Assembly (NCBI GenBank): GCA_943912255.1
Contig: CALTTP010000009.1
Location: 12,331-76,330, forward strand
Direction of reading: 5' to 3'
DNA from: an uncultured Peptoniphilaceae bacterium
GTDB taxonomy: Bacteria; Bacillota; Clostridia; Tissierellales; Peptoniphilaceae
DNA: 64,000 nt
Shown: in pieces, positions 52,082 through 60,733 of the stretch
How the letters are laid out: every line of letters starts with the position of its first letter
Numbering within the stretch: the first letter of the stretch is position 1
Notes under the pieces: model-generated
What the model saw: the letters and a program-made list of their open reading frames with translations, nothing else
The model's database searches: none
What the model was told of the DNA's origin: nothing
Made by a program: the position numbers and the translations under genes

Positions 52082-52582
52082 TTAAACCAGTCCCCTCCTA
52101 TCTAATTCTAGGATATTCACGAACTGTTTGTTTTTTGTTAGTAATTTAAATAATGGTACACCTATTATTGTAACAATTATTATCTCAGAAAGCATTATTT
52201 GTCCTGTGGTAAGGAAAAACGCCGCCTCTCCTTTTGTTATAAGGAATATTTCCAAGCCTACCAATATATTTGCTATGGCTGGTACTATACTTGCTACCCA
52301 AATATTCTTACATTTACTCATAAAGTAAACTGCTAGAAAGGATGCCAATGTACCTATTATAATATCCCAAATATAGGGACTAAATAGATTTGCGATAAAA
52401 CAGCCTAGGGTAAGTCCCCAAATGTACTCTGGGTTAAAGAATGCAAGTAAAGTCATCACTTCTGACGCTCTAAATTGCAAAGGTCCATAGGACAGGTTTG
52501 GAAAAGCTAGAGTCAACACTGCATAGAGGGCAGCTATTACCCCTTGTCTAACTAAAAATTTTGAATTAATTTTTTTGTTCAT
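52082..52582 (-). CDS. queT: QueT-family transporter (queuosine precursor S-component)
   Basis: 166 residues with about five membrane segments. Start at ATG 52582 with AAAGGTG upstream; a frame extension to 52678 has no membrane character. LRQGVIAALYAVLTL-like start (FLVRQGVIAALYAVLTLAF), PLQFRASEVMTLLAFFNPEY and GCFIANLFSP are typical of COG4708/QueT. It imports queuine or preQ bases in ECF-type systems and fits with queH at 31852. The upstream sequence does not match preQ1 riboswitch classes. Confidence 0.85.
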   Translation of the reverse strand: MNKKINSKFLVRQGVIAALYAVLTLAFPNLSYGPLQFRASEVMTLLAFFNPEYIWGLTLGCFIANLFSPYIWDIIIGTLASFLAVYFMSKCKNIWVASIVPAIANILVGLEIFLITKGEAAFFLTTGQIMLSEIIIVTIIGVPLFKLLTKNKQFVNILELDRRGLV

Positions 52583-52709
52583 AAAACAACACCTTTCTAT
52601 TTGTTTATGTTTTATGACACCATAAGATTGCTCCTTAATAAAATATCTTATAGCCTTAAAAACCAGGCTATAATTCAAATAAAGAACTACAGGATAAGCT
52701 ATATTTTAA

Positions 52710-52739
52710 AAATAAAAAAAGTCCCGTCAAAGACGAGAC
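52710..52739 (-). terminator. Terminator of recD2
   Basis: Minus strand GTCTCGTC and GACGGGAC arms (one G-T pair) around TTT, followed by TTTTTTTATTTTT. Confidence 0.88.
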
Positions 52740-52741
52740 AG

Positions 52742-52855
52742 TTATCCATCACATCTTGATTTTTTAAGTGGGTGCCAAGAAAACACTTCATGGTCTAGAA
52801 TACCATAATATTTATTTAGCTTCAAGAATTTGTTTTTAAATACATCTCCTGTCAT
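52742..52855 (-). CDS. Possible 37-residue protein directly after recD2
   Basis: ATG at 52855 abuts the recD2 stop (TAGATG) and the frame runs 37 codons to a TAA at 52744, just before the recD2 terminator. The peptide is basic, starts MTGDVFKNKF and ends KKSRCDG. Ribosome site is poor, so translation would depend on coupling. No family recognised; it may be chance. Confidence 0.4.
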   Translation of the reverse strand: MTGDVFKNKFLKLNKYYGILDHEVFSWHPLKKSRCDG

Positions 52856-55078
52856 CTATACGTAAAATCCCGTGTAGACCTTATAGTACTCTTCAATTCT
52901 CTTTTCCAGTGTGGAATTTCTGTTTACTACGTAGGTATTTCCTATCATCTTGCCTAAATACCTTCTATCTCCCACCATAACCACAAGTTTTTTTGCCCTT
53001 GTAATGGCTGTATATATAAGATTTCTTGTCATCAGCATAAAAGGTCCAGGGCCAACGGGAATCACCACCACTGGAAACTCACAACCCTGAGACTTGTGTA
53101 TTGTAATGGCGTAGGCTAAGGAGAGTTCGTCCACCTCGTTATAGGTGTACTCTACGGTTCTATCGTTATCGAATAAAACTTCAATTTTGTCATAGTAGGT
53201 GTCGATCTTCGCAATCTTTCCAAAGTCTCCATTAAAGACTCCTAGGGCTGTTTGTCCCTGGGTTGTCCTATACTCTTTTTCATAATTGTTTTTGATTTGC
53301 ATCACCTTGTCCCCTTCCCTAAAGATTTTGTCCCCTTTGACAAATTCTTCCAGTGCAGGGGTTTTAGGATTTAAAACTTCCTGAAGGCTATTGTTTAACT
53401 GAACAGTACCAAAATCAGTTTTTTTCATGGGGGTAAGCACTTGTATATCTTCAATACTTTCAATATTGTAAAAGTCTGGCAACCTCTTGGAAACAAGTTT
53501 TAAAAGGGATTTTTTTATATTTTGTGGCGATTCTTCGTCTATAAAGTAAAAGTCCTTGTCTTTTTCATTGAGTATAGGAAACTCGCCTCTATTGATTCTA
53601 TGGGCATTTAAAACTATATTACTGTCCTTTCCTTGCCTAAAAATCTTTTTAAGTTCAATGGTTTTTATCAATTTTGAGTCGATTATGTCCTTTAGCACAT
53701 TTCCAGCTCCCACAGATGGTAGTTGGTCAATGTCCCCAACAAAGATAAGCTTTGTCTCTCCAGACACTCCTTTAAGTAAATTTTCTAAGAGTATTAAATC
53801 TATCATGGAAGCTTCATCAATGATTAAAATATCACCCTCTAATGGATTTTCGCTATCATGTTCAAAAATCATCCCTCTACCTGAATCTACTGGGGTGTAC
53901 CCTAGCAGACGGTGAATGGTTTTAGCTTCCAGTCCAGATGTTTCCTCCATTCTCTTAGCTGCCCTTCCCGTAGGCGCCGCCAAGAGAACTTTAAGTCCAT
54001 GATCTGTGTAGATATCCACAATCTTTTTTACTATGGTGGTCTTACCCGTTCCAGGTCCTCCAGTAATTACAAGAACATTTTCTGTGCAGGCGTATTCTAT
54101 GGCTTTAATTTGACATTCATCATAGGAAATAGAACTTTCATTTAGTATCTTCTTTTCTTCTTCATCCCATTTTATTCCCGTAAAAATCTGGTCATTGCTA
54201 AGTAGTCTTCCAAAGGCTTCCCCTACATTAACCTCCGACTTGTAGAGTTGGGGACTGTATAGGATTTTTTCATCCTCGTACTCATCTATTACCAAGGTTT
54301 CATCAAAAACGGCTGAACTTATATGGTCTTCCACCTCATCCTGGCTTAAACCCAATAGGTTACTCACTCTAAAAAGGGTCTCATCATAGGGCATATAACA
54401 ATGGCCATTGGTTGTTGCTTCGTTGTTTAAGTAGTAGGTTAGACAGGCTTTTATTCTAAAGGGGGAGTTTCTTTCAATATCGGTCTTTAAAGCTATTTCA
54501 TCAGCTCTTTTAAACCCAATTCCCCACACGTCATTTATTAGAGCATAGGGATTGGACTTAATCTGTTCAATGGTTTCGTCTTTGTATTCTTTTATAATCC
54601 TTTGGGCCTGTAAAGGTGAAATACCTAAGTTTTGAAGAAAGATTACAGTTTCTTGGGTTGCCCTTTGCCCTTCTATAGCATCTTGAATATCCTTAAACTT
54701 CACCTTGCCTATGCCTTCAACTTCCATGAGTCTGCTAGGGGTTTCGTTTATGATATTTAAGGTTTCCTTTCCAAATTTATTGACTATCCTCTTTGCCATA
54801 GCCGTTCCAATATGGGGAAAAACTCCTGAGGCTAAATACTTCATTATAGATAGTTTGGAAGTTCCCTTGGTTATTTCACATTCATCTATATTAACTTGTT
54901 CACCGTATTTTTCATGGTAGACAATCTCCCCTTTAACTTTTAGGGAATCTCCCACTCTAACGTCCTTTAAATAGCCAACGGCAGTAATTTCTCCATCTTC
55001 CGTCTTTAATTTAAGAACAGTATAGTTGTTGATTTTATTGTTAAAGATAATATTTTCTACAATTCCTTCTAATTCCAT
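52856..55078 (-). CDS. recD2: ATP-dependent RecD2-like DNA helicase
   Basis: 740 residues. N-terminal OB-like domain, helix-hairpin-helix elements (GIGKVKFKDIQDAI, GISPLQAQRI), then SF1B helicase motifs: Walker A GGPGTGKTT near residue 340, IIDEASM, GDIDQLPSVGAGNVL, and the C-terminal YAITIHKSQGCEFP and TAITRAKK. This 5'-3' helicase class works in replication-stress and mismatch repair. GGGGAAG lies close to the ATG. Confidence 0.95.
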   Translation of the reverse strand: MELEGIVENIIFNNKINNYTVLKLKTEDGEITAVGYLKDVRVGDSLKVKGEIVYHEKYGEQVNIDECEITKGTSKLSIMKYLASGVFPHIGTAMAKRIVNKFGKETLNIINETPSRLMEVEGIGKVKFKDIQDAIEGQRATQETVIFLQNLGISPLQAQRIIKEYKDETIEQIKSNPYALINDVWGIGFKRADEIALKTDIERNSPFRIKACLTYYLNNEATTNGHCYMPYDETLFRVSNLLGLSQDEVEDHISSAVFDETLVIDEYEDEKILYSPQLYKSEVNVGEAFGRLLSNDQIFTGIKWDEEEKKILNESSISYDECQIKAIEYACTENVLVITGGPGTGKTTIVKKIVDIYTDHGLKVLLAAPTGRAAKRMEETSGLEAKTIHRLLGYTPVDSGRGMIFEHDSENPLEGDILIIDEASMIDLILLENLLKGVSGETKLIFVGDIDQLPSVGAGNVLKDIIDSKLIKTIELKKIFRQGKDSNIVLNAHRINRGEFPILNEKDKDFYFIDEESPQNIKKSLLKLVSKRLPDFYNIESIEDIQVLTPMKKTDFGTVQLNNSLQEVLNPKTPALEEFVKGDKIFREGDKVMQIKNNYEKEYRTTQGQTALGVFNGDFGKIAKIDTYYDKIEVLFDNDRTVEYTYNEVDELSLAYAITIHKSQGCEFPVVVIPVGPGPFMLMTRNLIYTAITRAKKLVVMVGDRRYLGKMIGNTYVVNRNSTLEKRIEEYYKVYTGFYV

Positions 55079-55153
55079 AACTTCCCCATTTTATCAATAT
55101 TCTAAAAGGATTTCTCCATCATTGAAGGTTTAATCCTAAAATTCTTTCCTTTA

Positions 55154-55176
55154 GAAAAAGCGGGGATAACCCCCGC
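55154..55176 (-). terminator. Terminator of murA
   Basis: Minus strand GCGGGG and CCCCGC arms around a five-base loop, followed by TTTTTC. Confidence 0.88.
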
Positions 55177-55179
55177 CTA

Positions 55180-56445
55180 CTACTCTTCTATTCTCTCTAT
55201 TTTTGCTCCAAGTTTTTTAAACTTTCCAACTATATCGTCATAGCCTCTATCTATATGTTCAACTTCAGATATATAGGTCTTTCCCTGGGCTACAAGCCCT
55301 GCTAATATAAGAGCGGCTCCAGCCCTTAAATCCGTTGCTCTAACTTGGGCTCCCTTTAAATTAGGCACCCCGGCAATTCTGGCTTCTCTAGCGTCAGTTG
55401 CAATAATTGCACCCATTTTAAGTAGTTCATCTACATGCATAAATCTATTTTCAAAGACAGTCTCTGTAACCATGGACTGGCCTTCTGCTGTAGTTAACAA
55501 CGCCATAAACTGGGCTTGAGCATCTGTAGGGAATCCAGGATATGGTAAAGTTTTAATGTCTGTACCTATAAGTTTCTTTCCACCAATAACTCTGATAACA
55601 TCCTTTTCTTCATTTACATATACTTGACATCCAACTTCCTTTAACTTGGCAATTATAGGCATTACGTGACTAGGAATACAGTTTTCTACGGTTATATCTC
55701 CCCTAGTAATAGCAGCTGCAACCATATAAGTAGAAGCTTCTATTCTATCGGGAATAATTGCGTGTTGGCCTCCTCCCAATTTCTTAACGCCTTTGATTCT
55801 AATGGCAGAAGTTCCTGCCCCTTTGATATTTGCACCCAGTTTATTTAAAAAGTTGGCAAGGTCCACAATCTCTGGTTCCTTTGCTGCATTTTCGATTACG
55901 GTTTCTCCCTTTGCCATAGTAGCAGCCATCATAATGTTTTGAGTGGCTCCAACAGATGGAAAGTCAATGTAGATAGTGTCTCCCACTAAGCCCTCTTTTG
56001 CAATGGCTTCGATTCTATCCACTCCTTCAATGACCTCTGCCCCTAAGGCCTTAAAACCTTTAAGGTGAAGGTCTATAGGTCTTTTACCAATGGCACATCC
56101 TCCAGGTAAATAGGTCATAGTCTCTCCTCTTCTAGTTAGAAGTGGTCCCATAACCAAGAAAGACGCCCTCATTCTGTTCATAAGCTCCATTGGCGCAACA
56201 TGTCCTGTTAACTTGGACGAGTCAATTTTCACTACATTTTCATCTAAATATTCAACTTTTGAACCTAAAGATTCTAAAACTTTTAAAATCACACTTATAT
56301 CACTTAACTTCGGTACATTCTCTAGAACAATGGGTTCTGTCCCCAATAAAGAAGCAGCAATAATAGGCAGAGCGGCATTTTTTGCACCATCTACCTTAAC
56401 GTTTCCAGACAATGGACCGTTGTTAGTTACAACAATCTTTTCCAC
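55180..56445 (-). CDS. murA: UDP-N-acetylglucosamine 1-carboxyvinyltransferase
   Basis: First committed step of peptidoglycan synthesis. 421 residues. Active-site Cys117 in YLPGGCAIGKRP, DGAKNAALP at 19-27 and GFPTDAQAQFMALL are intact, so a fosfomycin-sensitive type is expected. Start GTG 56445 with GGAGG four bases upstream. An extended -10 (TGA-TATAAT) lies at 56486-56481. Confidence 0.95.
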   Translation of the reverse strand: MEKIVVTNNGPLSGNVKVDGAKNAALPIIAASLLGTEPIVLENVPKLSDISVILKVLESLGSKVEYLDENVVKIDSSKLTGHVAPMELMNRMRASFLVMGPLLTRRGETMTYLPGGCAIGKRPIDLHLKGFKALGAEVIEGVDRIEAIAKEGLVGDTIYIDFPSVGATQNIMMAATMAKGETVIENAAKEPEIVDLANFLNKLGANIKGAGTSAIRIKGVKKLGGGQHAIIPDRIEASTYMVAAAITRGDITVENCIPSHVMPIIAKLKEVGCQVYVNEEKDVIRVIGGKKLIGTDIKTLPYPGFPTDAQAQFMALLTTAEGQSMVTETVFENRFMHVDELLKMGAIIATDAREARIAGVPNLKGAQVRATDLRAGAALILAGLVAQGKTYISEVEHIDRGYDDIVGKFKKLGAKIERIEE

Positions 56446-56689
56446 GATACCTCCATAAATTTCAATAGCTAATCGGTATTATTATATCATAAGCGGCTTA
56501 GTTTGCCACTTTTAAAATGTAACAACATTTCAACAAAGCCATTTCCAGTGGATAATATAACATATTTATGAAAATATGAAAAATCCCATATAGCTGTATA
56601 ACTTTTTTATTAAAATCCTTTTAAGACCTAAGGCATTAAAAATGGTCGCATATCGAAAAAGCTACTTAAAAATCATAAAAGCCCAAGAA

Positions 56690-56808
56690 AAACTTAGCCT
56701 GGAAATAGGTAGAATTCAAATTACAATAAGTCTTTTCTAAACCCAGTTTTAAACCTTTAAGGTTTAGTCTTATTTGAATTCTATCTACTTCTTAAATCAG
56801 CTAAGTTT
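56690..56808. repeat. 119-bp imperfect inverted repeat of unknown nature
   Basis: Ends AAACTTAGC (56690-56698) and GCTAAGTTT (56800-56808). Inside, TAGAATTCAAAT pairs with ATTTGAATTCTA, and the centre is the palindrome TAAACC-TTTAA-GGTTTA. The arms are about 50 bp with bulges. No ORF. It may be a MITE-like element or a structured RNA. The rest of 56446-56860 shows only the murA promoter and weak hairpins. Confidence 0.65.
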
Positions 56809-56860
56809 ATTGAGCTTAATCTTTACTTTAACAGCCTTAATGAATAGGCAGTATTTTATT

Positions 56861-57991
56861 TTAATTATTCTTCCTATAGAGTGAAATGGTGTCCTCATAG
56901 GCCTCTAACATACTTTGGGATGCATTGTCCCAAGAGAATTGTTCCGCATACTTTCTTCCATTTTCTCTAACTTTAGTGCATAGTTCTATGTCTTTTAAGG
57001 AGTCAATGCAATTGTTCAGACTGTCAATGGAATTTCGTTGATAAATAAATCCATTTTCTCTATCTTTTATCTGTTCTACAGTTGGCTGGCTATGGGCAGC
57101 AATAACAGGAGTTCCTGAAGCCATAGACTCAGTAATAACAAGACCTAAGGTTTCACTTAGAGAGGGAAATACAAAGGCATCGGCAGAGGCATAGGCCTGG
57201 GAAAGGTCCCTTCCCTTTAAAAAACCTGTAAATACGGTGTTAGTGCCTGCAAACAAGTCTTCCAGCTCTCCCCGAGATGGACCGTCTCCTACAATAGCCA
57301 ATCTAATATCATCCCTTTTTTCCATTATCTCCTTTAAAGACGAAATCTCCTTTTCTGGAGCAAGCCTTCCTACAAAGATAAGTAGGGTCTTTTCCTCTTG
57401 TCCGTCAGTAAGTCTTTTTCTCATCTCCTTGGAGTAAAATCTAGGATGCCTATTGGATATATCCACCCCTTTGGGAAGAACCCTAAGTCCATGAATATCT
57501 TGGGATTGTAATAGTTCGTACATGGCTTGGGAAGTTACAAGGTTTATACTAGCCGAATTGTGTAAGTCCCTTAAGTAATTCCAAAGATGGGCCTTTGCAA
57601 ATCCAAAGTTATAATGATCCAAGTAGTAAGGCGTGTTGGTATGAAAGCTACATATAAGTGGTATTTTTAGCTTCTTAGCATAATGTACGCCACTGGATGC
57701 AAGACTTATAGGGTTTGCTGCATGGACGATGTCCGGTTTAAAGTCTTCTAGTATATCTTTGACTCTAAGACTGGGAACTCCCCATGCTCTATGGGGATAA
57801 AAGAAAAAGGTAATTGCTGTCATGGGATAAATCTTTGCTCCAAAATACTCTTCTTCTATTCCCTCTATTTTAGGACAGATTACGATGACTTCATGTCCTT
57901 GTCTAGTCATATAGTCCACTGCATTGGAAAGCCTTGTTACAACTCCGTCTGTAGATGGTAAAAAAGTTTCTGTTATCAGTGCAATCTTCAA
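56861..57991 (-). CDS. GT4 glycosyltransferase, SqdX/PimB-like
   Basis: 376 residues with GT-B fold. ITETFLPSTDGVVTRLSN at the N-terminus, LLIFVGRLAPEKEISSLKE at the nucleotide-sugar domain, and the EX7E region FPSLSETLGLVITESMASGTPVIA. TTG start, directly after the SQD1-like gene. By analogy with sqdB-sqdX pairs it would transfer the sulfoquinovose to diacylglycerol, but other lipid-linked hexose transfers are possible. Confidence 0.85.
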   Translation of the reverse strand: MKIALITETFLPSTDGVVTRLSNAVDYMTRQGHEVIVICPKIEGIEEEYFGAKIYPMTAITFFFYPHRAWGVPSLRVKDILEDFKPDIVHAANPISLASSGVHYAKKLKIPLICSFHTNTPYYLDHYNFGFAKAHLWNYLRDLHNSASINLVTSQAMYELLQSQDIHGLRVLPKGVDISNRHPRFYSKEMRKRLTDGQEEKTLLIFVGRLAPEKEISSLKEIMEKRDDIRLAIVGDGPSRGELEDLFAGTNTVFTGFLKGRDLSQAYASADAFVFPSLSETLGLVITESMASGTPVIAAHSQPTVEQIKDRENGFIYQRNSIDSLNNCIDSLKDIELCTKVRENGRKYAEQFSWDNASQSMLEAYEDTISLYRKNN

Positions 57992-57997
57992 GTCTAC

Positions 57998-59149
57998 CTA
58001 TCTCCAAGATGGTGAGTTCATAACGTTGTTTAGCTTAACTCTGTCGGTATTTTCAATGGCAAGTTCCATAATATCCTTTATTACTTCTTCTGTTAGTAGA
58101 TGAGCTTCTAAGCCTAGGTCCTTCAATTTGGTAATTACAGCATTAAAATAATGCTCTTCTTTTTCCACCCTTGGATTTTCCATATGCTCAATCTTACCAT
58201 CTAGTCCAAAGTACTTCTTAGCTACTTCATTTACCTTTTCTGCCAATTCAAGAACGCTAAACTGCTCTGTCATTTGGTTATAGATTTTAAAATCTCCTCT
58301 TTCAGGAGGGTTCAACGCCGCCAATTCAATACATCTTACAGTATCTTCAATATTTATAAAACCTCTAGTTTGTCCACCTTTTCCATAAACGGACATTGGA
58401 AGTCCACTGGCAGTTTGAATGATAAATCTATTCATTACTGTTCCATAGATTCCGTCATAGTCAAATCTATTTACTAAAACTGGATCCATTTTGGTCTCAG
58501 CTGTATTTACACCATATACAACACCTTGGTTTAAGTCTGTAGCTCTAATATCCCAAGATCTTACTGCAAAGTAAATATTGTTTGTGTCGTGTACCTTTGT
58601 CAAATGATAGAAAGATCCTGGACTCTTAGGGTATAGAAAAGTTTCTTTTCTTCCCTTATGTTCCACTTCAAGATATCCTTCTTCTATATCTATATTAGGG
58701 GTACCATACTCTCCCATGGTTCCCAATTTAATTAAGTGACAGTCGGGGTTGAACTCCTTTATTGCATATAGCACATTTAAATTTCCCAAAACATTGTTAG
58801 ATTGAGTGTAAACTGCATGTTCTCTGTCAATCATGGAATAAGGTGCTGAACGCTGCTCTGCAAAATGCACGAAAGCTTCTGGCTTAAATGTTTTAAATAC
58901 TTCAGAAAGGAAGTCATAATCATTTAAGTCCCCGATAAATAATTCAATTTCTTTTCCTGTAAGCTCTTTCCACTTTGCAATTCTCTCTTCAATTGTAGCA
59001 ATCGGAGTTAGAGAGTTTGAGTTTAATTCTTCATCAATTTCCCTTCTAACTAGATTGTCCACTATGGCAACATCAAAACCTTGTTTTGATAGATAAAGGG
59101 ATGTTGGCCAACCGCAAAATCCATCTCCACCTGCAACTATAATTTTCAT
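57998..59149 (-). CDS. sqdB: UDP-sulfoquinovose synthase-like epimerase (SQD1/SqdB family)
   Basis: 383-residue extended SDR. GGDGFCGWP at the N-terminus replaces the common GGAGFIG, and GTMGEYGTPNIDIEEGY, YHLTKVHD (Tyr-Lys catalytic pair) and SVYGKGGQTRGFINI are SQD1 signatures. SQD1 turns UDP-glucose plus sulfite into UDP-sulfoquinovose. The pairing with a GT4 enzyme suggests sulfolipid synthesis, unusual for a non-photosynthetic Firmicute. An alternative sugar-nucleotide epimerase of the same family cannot be ruled out. Confidence 0.82.
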   Translation of the reverse strand: MKIIVAGGDGFCGWPTSLYLSKQGFDVAIVDNLVRREIDEELNSNSLTPIATIEERIAKWKELTGKEIELFIGDLNDYDFLSEVFKTFKPEAFVHFAEQRSAPYSMIDREHAVYTQSNNVLGNLNVLYAIKEFNPDCHLIKLGTMGEYGTPNIDIEEGYLEVEHKGRKETFLYPKSPGSFYHLTKVHDTNNIYFAVRSWDIRATDLNQGVVYGVNTAETKMDPVLVNRFDYDGIYGTVMNRFIIQTASGLPMSVYGKGGQTRGFINIEDTVRCIELAALNPPERGDFKIYNQMTEQFSVLELAEKVNEVAKKYFGLDGKIEHMENPRVEKEEHYFNAVITKLKDLGLEAHLLTEEVIKDIMELAIENTDRVKLNNVMNSPSWR

Positions 59150-59455
59150 CTATTGAGTTCCTCCTATTTCTTTGTTCTCTTTTCATTGTAACAGATATAT
59201 TTGGCTTTTATTGAAATAAACAATGTTTTAACCTTGGTTAACATTGATATAATAAGAATTTTACTCTCTTTTAGTATTGCTCTCAAATCTTAATAGCCAC
59301 TTTACTTATTAAATGTTTTAAAAGTTTTGTTTTTTTCATGCAAAAATCTAACTTTATTCTTCATTATCTGTTATAATTTGTATAGCTACAATAGTTATAG
59401 AGGATTATATTATTTATGTGTTTTGATGCAATCATATGTGTAGGAGGAAATTTTA
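59150..59455. other. Divergent intergenic region between sqdB and the ECF S-component
   Basis: 306 bp without a gene. It holds an imperfect palindrome at 59221-59246 (CAATG ... AACC-TT-GGTT ... CATTG), a TACAAT-type -10 toward sqdB, and an extended -10 (TGT-TATAAT, 59372-59377) toward the plus-strand gene. No riboswitch recognised. Confidence 0.45.
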
Positions 59456-60037
59456 ATGAAAAAATTTACAACAAGGGATCTAACAATCCTAGCTTTGCTT
59501 TCAGCAATCACTGTAGTTTTTGGGCTTACTCCCCTGGGATACATCCCTTTAGGGCTTATAAGGGTTACCACATTGCACATTCCAACGATTATAGGTGCAA
59601 TCATCTGCGGTCCTTTTATTGGAGGCTTGGTAGGCTTGGTCTTTGGACTGTTTTCACTTTTCACTAATTTAACAGCCCCTTCATCATTACTTTATTTTAT
59701 GTTTATAAACCCATTGGTTTCTGTCTTACCTAGGGTTTTAATCGGTGTATTAACCGGTTTATTGTTTAAAAAGTTGAACGAAAAATTTAAAGACAACTTC
59801 TTCGTACCCTTTATAGTTGGGGCATGTGGCGCCGTTATAAACACTGTTTTAGTTTTAGGTCTTGGTTACTTGCTATATGGGCAAAGAATCGCCGAGATAT
59901 ATAAAGTGGCAAACGCAGGAAAAATACTTATAGGTATCGCAGCGTCCAACCTTCCCTTTGAGATGCTGGCAACTAGTGTTATCGTTGGTTTTGTTACAAG
60001 ACCTTTGAGAAAATCATTAGATAAGAAAAGGATGTGA
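59456..60037 (+). CDS. ECF transporter S-component (vitamin uptake, PanT-like)
   Basis: 193 residues with about six membrane segments. TTLHIPTIIGAIICGPFIGGLVGLVFGLFSL and FINPLVSVLPRVLIGVLTGLL follow the PF12822-type S-component pattern. It binds a vitamin and uses shared EcfAT modules, which are not in this window. Substrate is not certain; pantothenate-type S-components look closest. GGAGG precedes the ATG. Confidence 0.8.
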   Translation: MKKFTTRDLTILALLSAITVVFGLTPLGYIPLGLIRVTTLHIPTIIGAIICGPFIGGLVGLVFGLFSLFTNLTAPSSLLYFMFINPLVSVLPRVLIGVLTGLLFKKLNEKFKDNFFVPFIVGACGAVINTVLVLGLGYLLYGQRIAEIYKVANAGKILIGIAASNLPFEMLATSVIVGFVTRPLRKSLDKKRM

Positions 60038-60041
60038 TTTT

Positions 60042-60494
60042 ATGAAATTGGCAGAAGCTTTACAGGTTAGAAAGGACTTACAGATTAAGGTGGACCGACT
60101 AAGGTTTAGAATTACAAACAATTGTACGGTCCAAGAGGGAGAAGAACCTTCTGAAAAACCTAAGGAACTACTGGAAGAGCTAGACAGAAGTTGTGCTGAA
60201 TTAGAAGATATCATCTCTAAAATCAACATAACCAATGCAGTTGTAAAAATAGGAGAACTTACTTTAACTGAACTTATTTCAAAGAGGCAAATCCTGAATA
60301 AAAAAATTTCCATTTTGAGAAGTGCAATAGATTCTGCATCGGAAATAGCCGATAGAGTCTACAAGACAGATATAAAGATACTTCCAACAATATCCGTAAA
60401 GGATACGCAAAAGGAAGTAGATAGACTGTCAAAGGAACTAAGAGAAACGGATTTATTAATACAAGAATCAAACTGGACTACTGAATTAGTCTAG
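60042..60494 (+). CDS. DIP1984 family protein (septicolysin-like, DUF6847)
   Basis: 150 residues, strongly helical with coiled-coil periodicity. MKLAEALQVRKDLQIKVDRLRFRI, VQEGEEPSEKP and INITNAV are the family pattern. Function is not firmly known. It starts four bases after the S-component stop and shares its transcript. Confidence 0.82.
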   Translation: MKLAEALQVRKDLQIKVDRLRFRITNNCTVQEGEEPSEKPKELLEELDRSCAELEDIISKINITNAVVKIGELTLTELISKRQILNKKISILRSAIDSASEIADRVYKTDIKILPTISVKDTQKEVDRLSKELRETDLLIQESNWTTELV

Positions 60495-60642
60495 GTTTTT
60501 GGACAAAACAGAGCGGGTACAAAACCAATTCATGACGGTTCAAAGCGACCTATTAAATTACAATTAAGCTCTTACTTTTACAAGAGCACATTTACACATT
60601 ATATTTATTACCACGTACCGACTGTTAGGGTGGGCTTGGGGC

Positions 60643-60691
60643 AAGGTGATGTTGCAGAATAGATTATTCTACTCTGCACATCGCCTTTTTT
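60643..60691 (+). terminator. Terminator of the ECF S-component/DIP1984 unit
   Basis: Long stem GGTGATGT-TGCAGA with TCTGCACATCGCC (one bulge), then TTTTTTATTTTT. It is about 150 bp after the last stop; 60495-60640 holds another small hairpin (GCTCTT/AAGAGC) and no ORF. Confidence 0.8.
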
Positions 60692-60733
60692 ATTTTTATT
60701 AAAAGGGGTATCAATTCTATAGAGGTGACTATT

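Noticed and set aside
52583..52680. Possible preQ1 riboswitch upstream of queT
   Set aside because: There are small hairpins (ATAGCC/GGCTAT and TTATG/CATAA), but neither the preQ1-I C-rich loop and A-rich tail nor the preQ1-II layout is present.
60495..60642. Possible riboswitch or small RNA after the DIP1984 gene
   Set aside because: Only one short hairpin and no match to a known class; treated as a 3' untranslated region.
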